From positions 1 to 19,295 of the forward strand of contig CAZGVW010000183.1 in assembly GCA_964529265.1 (NCBI GenBank): a stretch of DNA of 19,295 nt, in the 5' to 3' direction. The position numbers were made by a program, and so were the translations under genes. The stretch's first letter is position 1, and each line of letters starts with the position of its first letter. The notes under the pieces are model-generated. The model did not search any database. It had not been told where the DNA came from and was given only the letters and a program-made list of their open reading frames with translations. Source of the DNA: CAZGVW01 sp964529265 (GTDB lineage: Bacteria > Planctomycetota > Phycisphaerae > Phycisphaerales > UBA1924). Below are positions 12,782 to 19,014 of the stretch, piece by piece.

Positions 12782-14650
12782 TCACAGCGTCGTCGCGTCC
12801 GGATCCGTATCGACGTCCGGGCAGCGCCCCCAGGCGCCCAGCAGAGTCGCGAGATCCCCGGCCCCGATCACGCCGTCGCCGTCAAAGTCCGCCGGCCCCG
12901 CCTGCCCCCACGAACCGAGCAGCAGCGCCAGATCCGCCGGACCCACCGTGCCGTCGCCATCGAGATCGGCCAGGCACGGCACGACCTCGATGATCTTGTC
13001 CGCCGTCATCGCGTTCGCGCCAAGCGTCACGCCCACCGTCGTCAGCGTCGGGCCCAGCGTGGCCGTCCCCGGAACCGTGATCGGGAACGTCGCCTCGCCC
13101 GTCTCATCCGTCTGCGCCGGCGTCGGCAGGTCAACCGTGCCGAAGAACACCATCAGCGGCGCGTTCGGCGGCATGTTCACCACCCGCGCACTAAACGTCT
13201 GCCCGCGCTGCACGCGCTCCGGCGCCTCCATGGCCGGGAACAGAATCCGCGGGAAGCGCAGCACGTCCGCGCGCCCCTGCGCCGGCCCGATGTCCATCAA
13301 CTCCCCGCCGCGATTGGGCGCTGCGCCCATCTGCACGCGCATCCCCTGCGGGAACGCCCCATCCGGCGCGCCGCCCATCGGCGGAAGCCCGAACAGCGTC
13401 CGCCCGATCCGCAGACGCACCTCTTCGAACACCGGCCGCAGTTCGAACGGCGGATTCGGCGTCACCGGGTCGCACAGAACCAGCGGGATCGTGAGCAACT
13501 GCGCCGACAGCACTTCCGGCCCGAGTTCCAGCGGAACCCATCCGCCCGCCAGCGCCCGCCACAGCGTCGGCACGGCGCCGTCGCGCCTCGAATAGTTGAT
13601 CTCCGCGATCAGCTCCGCGCCTGGCAGTTGCATCCCCGGCACGAGTTCCCCCGCCTCGCGACCGGTGCCGCCGTTGTTGTCCGTGTCCATCGCGATCCAG
13701 TACTGCGGCTCGAACTGCGCGCCCGCCGGCAGCACGCCGTCCGTCCCCAGGCACAGGTGCACGTCGCCGTCCGTCGGCGTCAGGTCGTGCGCCACGATCT
13801 TGAAGAGATCCACGAACCCCATGCCTTCGCCCAGTTCGCCGCGGGAATCGAACAGCAGGTCCACCAGGTTGGGGTCCTGCCCGTTCAGCGGCGGATCGAG
13901 GATCGGGTTCGCCGCGAGATACGCCCGCATCGATGTCGCCTGCGCCAGCGAGAGCGCTGCGCCCGTGCCGCCCGTCTGCATCAGGTTCCCGCCCGTCCCC
14001 ACGTGCCCGAGGCCCAGCACGTGCCCCAGTTCGTGCGTCAGCGAGCGCTCGTTCAACTGGCAGAACACCGTCGGATCAGCCACGGCAAGCCATGGCCGCG
14101 TGATGCTCCCCTGGTACGCGATCCCGCGCGCCACGCTCGTGCCCGCGCCGTCCACCAGCCGGTTGCAACTCACCGCGATCACGCCCTTGGGCTGCGCCGC
14201 CCACTGCAGGTCCGCCTCCTCCCACGTGTCGTCCAGTTCCGTCCCCGTCACCACGTTGATGTCGCCCGCGGCGCCGACGCCCAGGTCCAGATCGCCGAAC
14301 TGCAGGTAATCCGATTGCTGGATCGCGCCGCCGGAGCGCATCGTCATCTTCACCTGGTCGATGATGATGCAGTCGCTGCCGCGCTCGTGCCGCCGCCACA
14401 TCATCGTCTTGAAACTCCCCTGGCACGCCAGCCCGGGATTCGCCACCGAAGGCGCCTGGCTGATCCCCGACCACTTCATCGAGACGAACTGCATCGGGTC
14501 CGACCCCGCCACCACCATGCCGAACGCGCCGGTGTTGCAGTAGGGACACCCCGGGCCGTACGCCGCCGCGCCGGGGCCGAGCGCCGCGATGCCCAGCGCG
14601 CCCGCAGCGCATGAGGCAAGTCCGAGCCGGATGGAACGATCACCTCTCAT
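12782..14650 (-). CDS. Secreted matrixin-like zinc metalloprotease with dockerin-like tail
   Basis: A 622-residue exported protein. ATG 14650 has AAAAGGAG (plus 14657-14664) 6 nt upstream and begins a signal peptide (MRGDRSIRLG, hydrophobic core, end near GAAAYG). The zinc site is HELGHVLGLGH (His206, Glu207, His210, His216), the HExxHxxGxxH motif of metzincins, followed by NLMQTG with a candidate Met-turn at Met224; this fits a matrixin-type peptidase. The middle region (about 235-460) has DVHLCLGTDGVLP and other secreted-enzyme-like beta segments with no family recognised. About 470-555 resembles an Ig-like domain. Residues 559-611 are two calcium loops (DLDGDGTVGPADL, DFDGDGVIGAGDL) ending GAWGRCP, with a 12-residue acidic tail. 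Probable extracellular proteolysis. Confidence 0.88.
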   Translation of the reverse strand: MRGDRSIRLGLASCAAGALGIAALGPGAAAYGPGCPYCNTGAFGMVVAGSDPMQFVSMKWSGISQAPSVANPGLACQGSFKTMMWRRHERGSDCIIIDQVKMTMRSGGAIQQSDYLQFGDLDLGVGAAGDINVVTGTELDDTWEEADLQWAAQPKGVIAVSCNRLVDGAGTSVARGIAYQGSITRPWLAVADPTVFCQLNERSLTHELGHVLGLGHVGTGGNLMQTGGTGAALSLAQATSMRAYLAANPILDPPLNGQDPNLVDLLFDSRGELGEGMGFVDLFKIVAHDLTPTDGDVHLCLGTDGVLPAGAQFEPQYWIAMDTDNNGGTGREAGELVPGMQLPGAELIAEINYSRRDGAVPTLWRALAGGWVPLELGPEVLSAQLLTIPLVLCDPVTPNPPFELRPVFEEVRLRIGRTLFGLPPMGGAPDGAFPQGMRVQMGAAPNRGGELMDIGPAQGRADVLRFPRILFPAMEAPERVQRGQTFSARVVNMPPNAPLMVFFGTVDLPTPAQTDETGEATFPITVPGTATLGPTLTTVGVTLGANAMTADKIIEVVPCLADLDGDGTVGPADLALLLGSWGQAGPADFDGDGVIGAGDLATLLGAWGRCPDVDTDPDATTL

Positions 14651-15055
14651 GTGAAACTCCTTTTCGTGAGCCGCCCGCGAACGCGCGCAACGCGACACCG
14701 TGCCGCGCCGCCGCGGCGGGCGCAGGTCAGAAACCGGACACGCATCGGGTTATGGTTCGCGTTCGTGGCGAGGGGCCGCCCCCGCTGAGAGGGGCGGCCG
14801 GACGGACAACACATTCGTGTTGCACACATGCGCCGCCCTCCGCGGCGGCGCGCTCCACTCCTTCAGACGACCGATCCCCTTCGCCCGGATCGAGACAATG
14901 GCGCGCTCGTGCGGCGCACCGTCTCGTCAAACACGGGGCCTTCACCTCGCTTGGGCGCGGCTGCGCGATGGGGCGCACACCGGGCGCCTCCGCATGCTCT
15001 CCATTGTACCGGGGTTCGCATCGCTCCGCCTCTCCTTCAGAGAGCGGAACACCCG
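14651..15055. other. 405-bp gap upstream of the metalloprotease gene
   Basis: No gene supported; the frames here overlap each other and have shadow-type composition. It contains the metalloprotease Shine-Dalgarno and the hairpin GGCCGCCCC/GGGGCGGCC (14774-14799, 8-nt loop), related to the one at 12622-12640. A small hairpin CAACAC/GTGTTG lies at 14807-14822. A promoter for the metalloprotease should lie here but no clear one is visible. Confidence 0.55.
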
Positions 15056-15541
15056 TCACGCCTGCGCGCCGCGCGCCGCATTCGTCGCAGCGTGCTCCGC
15101 GAGGTCCATCAGGTACTCCTGGAACTCATCGTGCATGATCTTCATCGACGGGTTCCGGATCATCCGCTGGAACGAATCCTCCGCCGCGATCGCCCGCATC
15201 CGCCGCGCCCACGACTCGAAGTAGTCCTCCGGCAACTGCCCCTGCCTGCGGCTGAACCACACGATCTCGAACAGGCTCACCTGCATCAGGTTCATGAAAT
15301 ACTCGCGGATCTCCCGCTCCCCCGAGAGGTGCTCCACGTCGTGCTTGTACACCTCCGCCAGCGCCGGCTGCTCCACGCGCATCCGCCGCAGCGACATCTG
15401 CAGTTCCACCAGTTTCGTGAAGTTGGCGACGTGCTGCGCCTTGCGCCATTCCCGGAACTGCAGCGCCGCGTACACCAGCGCGCCGAAGATCGAAACCGCC
15501 GCCAGCCCCTGCAGCGCGACCTGAACGTGAAGGATCTCCAT
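15056..15541 (-). CDS. Small membrane-anchored protein of unknown function
   Basis: A 161-residue protein with one N-terminal membrane segment (about residues 7-27) followed by QFREWRKAQHVANFTKLVELQ and a long helical cytoplasmic-type part (SLFEIVWFSRR, DYFESWARRMRAIAAED, QEYLMDLAEH). The layout, one TM followed by QxR and a helical domain with scattered aromatic residues, recalls DUF6082-like uncharacterised proteins, but I cannot assign it. The ATG lies 8 bp behind the stop of the GT2 gene on the same strand, so the two are likely co-transcribed. No good Shine-Dalgarno is seen. Confidence 0.75.
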   Translation of the reverse strand: MEILHVQVALQGLAAVSIFGALVYAALQFREWRKAQHVANFTKLVELQMSLRRMRVEQPALAEVYKHDVEHLSGEREIREYFMNLMQVSLFEIVWFSRRQGQLPEDYFESWARRMRAIAAEDSFQRMIRNPSMKIMHDEFQEYLMDLAEHAATNAARGAQA

Positions 15542-15549
15542 GGCGGGAG

Positions 15550-16326
15550 TTATACGCTCCCGCCGCCCTCCGCTGCGCCCCTCGACTCGGGCGCCCCTTG
15601 CGCCGGCGCCCCAAGCGACGCCCCGGGATCGATCCGCCGCGCGCCGTACCAGATCTCAAGCCCATCCCGCGTCTTCACCATCTTCGGACCCTTCACCAGG
15701 AACCGCCCGATCACGCCCAGCACCTCCCCCGATGTGTGCGTGCGCAGTTTCCGCCCCGATGTCGTCACCGTCTCGCGCAGGCACACGAACCTGCCCTGCC
15801 GCTTGAGCGCCCGGCTCATCGTCACCTCCTCCGAGGCGTACAGCGTCTCATCGAACCCGCCCGCGGCTTCGAACGCTTCGCGCGTGCAGAAGAGGAAGCA
15901 CCCCGCCGCCAGCCGAAGCGATCGATACGCGAACATGAACACCGGAAGCAGCGTGCGCACCCACCGCGGCGTGGGCTCGTCGAACGCCACCATGCACCCG
16001 CCAGCCGCGGCGCCGCTCCGCAGCGCGCGATGCGCCGCCAGCGCCGTCTCCGGCGGCACAATCGTGTCGGCGTCCACGAACACGAACAGGTCGCCCGCCG
16101 CCGCCCGCGCGCCCGCGTTCCGCGCCGCCGCGATCTGCCGCGCTTCAATCGACACGACGCGCGCCCCGTGCGCGCGTGCGACGGCAGCCGTCGAATCCGT
16201 GGACGAATCGTCCGCGACGACGATCTCGCACGGCTCGGGCAGCCCCGCCGCGGCAACAGAAAGCGCCCGCAGCGTCGCGGGCAGCAGCAGTTCCTCGTTG
16301 TGGGCTGGAATGATGAAGGAGAGCAT
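15550..16326 (-). CDS. Family 2 glycosyltransferase
   Basis: A 258-residue GT2 enzyme, transferring a sugar from a nucleotide-sugar donor to an unknown acceptor on the cytoplasmic side. The N-terminal GT-A core is complete: SFIIPAHNEE at residues 3-12, EIVVADDSSTDST (34-46), AARNAGARAAAGD, then FVFVDADT with Asp85-Ala-Asp87 as metal-binding DxD. An FCTREAFEAAGGFDETLYASEE stretch (split here as FCTREAFEAAGG and FDETLYASEE) supplies the acceptor-side motif with its acidic pair. The C-terminus is low-complexity Gly/Ala. No membrane segments are clear beyond a weak hydrophobic stretch around LLPVFMFAYRSL. ATG 16326 lacks a clear Shine-Dalgarno. It leads a two-gene unit with the small membrane protein. 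Confidence 0.9.
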   Translation of the reverse strand: MLSFIIPAHNEELLLPATLRALSVAAAGLPEPCEIVVADDSSTDSTAAVARAHGARVVSIEARQIAAARNAGARAAAGDLFVFVDADTIVPPETALAAHRALRSGAAAGGCMVAFDEPTPRWVRTLLPVFMFAYRSLRLAAGCFLFCTREAFEAAGGFDETLYASEEVTMSRALKRQGRFVCLRETVTTSGRKLRTHTSGEVLGVIGRFLVKGPKMVKTRDGLEIWYGARRIDPGASLGAPAQGAPESRGAAEGGGSV

Positions 16327-16383
16327 GCGGGTTGGCGGCGCATCATGATTCGGCTGAATGTCGGGCGCGGTTCCCGAGACAAG

Positions 16384-16414
16384 AAAAACGGCCCCGTCCG
16401 CAGACGGGGCCGTT
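16384..16414 (-). terminator. Intrinsic terminator of the first CHRD gene
   Basis: AACGGCCCCGTC (16387-16398) pairs perfectly with GACGGGGCCGTT (16403-16414) around a 4-nt loop. Read on the minus strand, five T residues and then CTTGTC follow. It lies 33 bp behind the stop of the CHRD gene at 16447 and separates it from the GT2 unit. Confidence 0.92.
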
Positions 16415-16446
16415 CGATGCGCATCTCTGTGGTCGAATGTACAGAA

Positions 16447-17055
16447 TCAGCGACGCCGACGCCGCACGGCGCAGAGGGCCGCGGCGCCGAAGAGCGCGGT
16501 GGCGCCGGGGGCCGGCACGAGCACCAGGAAGCCGCGGATTTCGCCGCCGCCCGCGAAACTGCTGTGGATGTTGAAATAGGCGCGGCCTTCCGCGATGAAC
16601 TGGAAGAGCGCCGCCTCGGCGGACGCGGGCGTGCCGCCGTTGTTCGTGACGAACGGCGCGTTGTAGGAGCCCGACTGGGTCATATCCATGACCATGTCGT
16701 ACATGCCGGACGTGACGCCCGCCGGGAAGCCGGGGAACGTGGGCGTGGTTGTGGCGACGCCCGCAGTGCCCGCGAAGGGAACTGCGGTGGGCGCATGAAT
16801 GTGCGCCAGCGTGACTGTGCCGATCAGATCCTGGAAGTTCGCCTGCACGTGCATGGTGTGCGCGACCGTGTCGATGGTCACGGTGGCCATGCCCGTGCCG
16901 GGAGACGGCACCGGAGGCGATTCGCTGGGGCCGTCCATGAACGCTTCGTAGATGAGAATCTCGCCGTGTGCGCCTGCCGCGGCGGCGAGTGCGCCCGCGG
17001 CGACTGCTGCGCGCACGAGGCGCGGATCAATCGCTCGAACCCTGTACTTGATCAT
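16447..17055 (-). CDS. Secreted CHRD-domain protein with PEP-CTERM-like tail
   Basis: A 202-residue exported protein. ATG 17055 follows AAGGAAGGA and starts a long signal peptide (basic MIKYRVRAIDPRLVR, hydrophobic core to about residue 29). The open extension to 17097 is not needed. Residues about 33-177 are one CHRD (chordin-type) domain: VTLAHIHAPTA, GVATTTPTFPGFPAG, TSGMYDM, YFNIHS and the closing AGGGEIRGFLVL are its landmarks. CHRD proteins are secreted or surface beta-rich proteins with no settled biochemical role in bacteria. The end, PAPGATALFGAAALCAVRRRRR, is a PEP-CTERM-like sorting tail. It is a close paralogue of the next gene upstream, which has the same body but a different tail. 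Codons are C-ending, opposite to minus-strand genes left of 16.4 kb. Confidence 0.9.
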   Translation of the reverse strand: MIKYRVRAIDPRLVRAAVAAGALAAAAGAHGEILIYEAFMDGPSESPPVPSPGTGMATVTIDTVAHTMHVQANFQDLIGTVTLAHIHAPTAVPFAGTAGVATTTPTFPGFPAGVTSGMYDMVMDMTQSGSYNAPFVTNNGGTPASAEAALFQFIAEGRAYFNIHSSFAGGGEIRGFLVLVPAPGATALFGAAALCAVRRRRR

Positions 17056-17194
17056 GGTGTCCTTCCTTGCCGATCTCGGCGGTGAATCCGAGGGCATCTC
17101 CCGAGAGCATGATACTTGAAACGACGCGCCTCAAACTGCGAAAAACACGCTGAAACGCTTTCAGACTGCGTTCGTCATCCGGTTGGGGCGCTGC

Positions 17195-17213
17195 GCGCAA
17201 CCAGTTGTTGCGC
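17195..17213 (-). terminator. Hairpin behind the second CHRD gene, weak terminator candidate
   Basis: GCGCAAC (17195-17201) pairs with GTTGCGC (17207-17213) around CAGTT, 9 bp behind the stop at 17223. There is no T-tract. A second small hairpin CTGAAA/TTTCAG lies at 17150-17164. These could end or stabilise the transcript, or just be intergenic palindromes in a 167-bp gap. Confidence 0.35.
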
Positions 17214-17222
17214 AGCCGATTA

Positions 17223-17915
17223 TCACGGGCAGGGGCCCCAGGCGCCGAGCATGACGGCGAGATCGGAAGAGCCGACCATGCCATCCATGTCGAAGTCGGC
17301 GGGGCCGGGAAGTCCCCACGTGCCGAGGAGGAGCGCGAGGTCGGATGAGCCGACGGCGCCGTCGCCATCGAGATCCTGGTCGCAGGTCGGCGCGGCGAGG
17401 ACGAGGAAGCCGCGGATTTCACCGCCGCCCGCGAACGTGGAGTGGATGTTGAGGTAGGCGCGGCCCTGGGCGATGAAGCCGAAGAGCGCATTCGCCGCGG
17501 CGGTGGGATTTCCGCCGTTATTGGTGATGAAGGGGCCGTTGAAACTGCTGGCCATCGTCATATCAAAGGTCATGTCGTACATGCCGGAGGTGACGCCGGC
17601 GGGGAAGCCGGGGAAGGTCGGCGTGGTGGTGGCGACACCGGCGGTGCTCATGAACGGCATCGCGGTGGGCGCGTGGATGTGGCAGAGGGTGGTCGTGCCG
17701 ATGAGGCCCATGAACTCGGCATCGACGCGCATGGTGAGCAGGTCGGTGTCGATGGTGACGGTTGCGGTCCCGGTTCCGGGCGAGGGAACGGGTGGCGATT
17801 CGCTGGGGCCATCCAAGACGACGTCGTAGACGAGGATATCCGCGGTGGCGGTGGAAGCCGCGGCGGCGAGGGCGATCGCGGCGGCAGTGAGGGCTGGGAT
17901 CGTGAACCTGGTCAT
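17223..17915 (-). CDS. Secreted CHRD-domain protein with dockerin-like tail
   Basis: A 230-residue exported protein. AAGGAGGAG lies directly upstream of ATG 17915, then a signal peptide (MTRF, alanine-rich core, cleavage near ATA-DIL). Residues about 28-175 are a CHRD domain nearly colinear with that of the neighbouring gene: LDGPSESPPVPSPGTG, LCHIHAPTAMPF, GVATTTPTFPGFPAG, TSGMYDM, YLNIHSTF and AGGGEIRGFLVL. After that shared end the tail switches to two calcium loops (DLDGDGAVGSSDL, DFDMDGMVGSSDL; residues 178-230) ending GAWGPCP, where the paralogue has a PEP-CTERM-like tail. The two lie head to tail, 167 bp apart, and are best explained by a gene duplication with tail exchange. Confidence 0.91.
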   Translation of the reverse strand: MTRFTIPALTAAAIALAAAASTATADILVYDVVLDGPSESPPVPSPGTGTATVTIDTDLLTMRVDAEFMGLIGTTTLCHIHAPTAMPFMSTAGVATTTPTFPGFPAGVTSGMYDMTFDMTMASSFNGPFITNNGGNPTAAANALFGFIAQGRAYLNIHSTFAGGGEIRGFLVLAAPTCDQDLDGDGAVGSSDLALLLGTWGLPGPADFDMDGMVGSSDLAVMLGAWGPCP

Positions 17916-17968
17916 GGTCTCCTCCTTGTTCGAGACGGGACGGTTTTTGCGAAAACGAACGACTTTTC

Positions 17969-17998
17969 ACGAAAACGCGCTGAAATGCGCGTTTTCGT
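17969..17998 (-). terminator. Perfect 12-bp hairpin between dockerin-tailed genes
   Basis: ACGAAAACGCGC (17969-17980) is the exact reverse complement of GCGCGTTTTCGT (17987-17998), with a 6-nt loop. It lies 16 bp behind the stop of the gene at 18015 on the minus strand and about 50 bp upstream of the next start. The TTTT lies within the 3' arm; no separate T-tract follows, so it is a plausible but non-classical terminator. A GCGAAAACG copy nearby (17950-17958) repeats part of the arm. Confidence 0.5.
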
Positions 17999-18014
17999 CA
18001 CGTTGGCGCTTTTA

Positions 18015-18719
18015 CTACGGGCATGGGCCCCAGGAACCGAGCAGGGCGGCGAGATCCGAGGCGGTGACGGCGCCGTCGTCATCGAAATCGGCGGGTCCGG
18101 GCATGCCCCAGGCGCCGAGCAGTTGCGCGAGATCGGAAGCGGAGACGGCGCCATCGCCATCGAGGTCGGCGGGGCAGTCGTCTTCCGGGGTGACGGCGAG
18201 GACGAAGGGCTCGCTGTCGGGGTGCATGCCGCTGAGGTCACGGAAGACAAAGGTGAGCGTGAACACATCGCCGTGGTGGCCGTGGACGATGTTCGTGATG
18301 GGGTGATAGTCGAAAGGAAGGCCGCCAAGGGTCATGGTTCCGCCGATGGGGAGCGGAACGCCGCCATCGAGGATCTGGACGTCGTCATCCGTGGCGGTGA
18401 GGATGGCCTGGATCATGGCGCCGGGGTTGAGTTCGAAGACGTCGTCCTCGGGGTGGTCGTGGGCGGTGGATTCGAAGCCGATGAAGGCGGTGGCGAAGCC
18501 CTCGATGCCGGGGAAGATGGAGGGCTCGACGTGGATGGGGGGATTGCCCTCGAGGAGGACGATGAGTTGGCCGGTTGAGCGCTGTCCGACGATGATTTCG
18601 CCGTGGGCGCGGGCGGAGGGCGCGGCGGCGATGAGCGTGCACGCCGCGATGACAAAGAGCGCGAAAAAGCGCGCGATTGGCGCGATTCGGAGCGCGGCGG
18701 TCGAGTTTGTGGTGTTCAT
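18015..18719 (-). CDS. Secreted His/Asp-rich protein with dockerin-like tail
   Basis: A 234-residue exported protein of unknown function. ATG 18719 gives a good signal peptide (MNTTNSTAALRIAPIARFF, hydrophobic core, cleavage after ARA-HGE); ATG 18728, three codons upstream, is equally possible. Neither has a Shine-Dalgarno, and the open frame to 19289 runs through repeats. The mature domain (about 40-180) starts HGEIIVGQRSTGQL and is rich in His and Asp (ESTAHDHPEDDVFEL, HPITNIVHGHHGD, FRDLSGMHPDSEPF), which could bind metal; I do not recognise the family. Residues 182-234 are two calcium loops (DLDGDGAVSASDL, DFDDDGAVTASDL) ending GSWGPCP, closely like the tail of the preceding CHRD protein. 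Confidence 0.8.
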   Translation of the reverse strand: MNTTNSTAALRIAPIARFFALFVIAACTLIAAAPSARAHGEIIVGQRSTGQLIVLLEGNPPIHVEPSIFPGIEGFATAFIGFESTAHDHPEDDVFELNPGAMIQAILTATDDDVQILDGGVPLPIGGTMTLGGLPFDYHPITNIVHGHHGDVFTLTFVFRDLSGMHPDSEPFVLAVTPEDDCPADLDGDGAVSASDLAQLLGAWGMPGPADFDDDGAVTASDLAALLGSWGPCP

Positions 18720-18971
18720 GGCTGCCATTGTGCGGGGTGGGTCGTGGTTCTCGGCATGAAATCCGGTGCGCGCGTGCAGGGGGCGGGTGCGTTCGGGGCG
18801 CGGTTGGGGGGCCCGCGGCTCGAAAGGGACGCATTGATGGCGCGGTATGGGGTTGCCGCGCCCGGGAACAGATGTCGCGAGGAGAGGGGGGGATTGCAGA
18901 AGCAGGCACCGGGCACCAGGCACCGGGCACCAGGGGGAGGCAGTCGGGGTCGGGCGCCGGTTGCGCGGAAT

Positions 18972-18995
18972 CGTGGTGCAGCCCAGGGCGGCTGC
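18972..18995. repeat. Palindromic repeat, GTGGTGC family, partial copy B4
   Basis: CGTGGTGCAGCC (18972-18983) is identical to the left arm of copy B3, but only the inner part closes: GCAGCC with GGCTGC (18990-18995). The expected outer ACCACG arm is missing, so this copy is degraded or recombined. The flank GGAATCG before it matches copy B5. Confidence 0.7.
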
Positions 18996-19014
18996 GGCGC
19001 GGCGCCCTGTGTTG

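Noticed and set aside
13628..14614. Plus-strand open frame of 328 codons opposite the metalloprotease.
   Set aside because: His/Arg-rich antisense frame; the minus-strand protein has an intact zinc site, signal peptide and dockerin tail.
17442..18578. Plus-strand open frame of 378 codons opposite the CHRD and His-rich genes.
   Set aside because: Gly/Asp/Glu-rich low-complexity shadow; the minus-strand genes have signal peptides, domains and tails.
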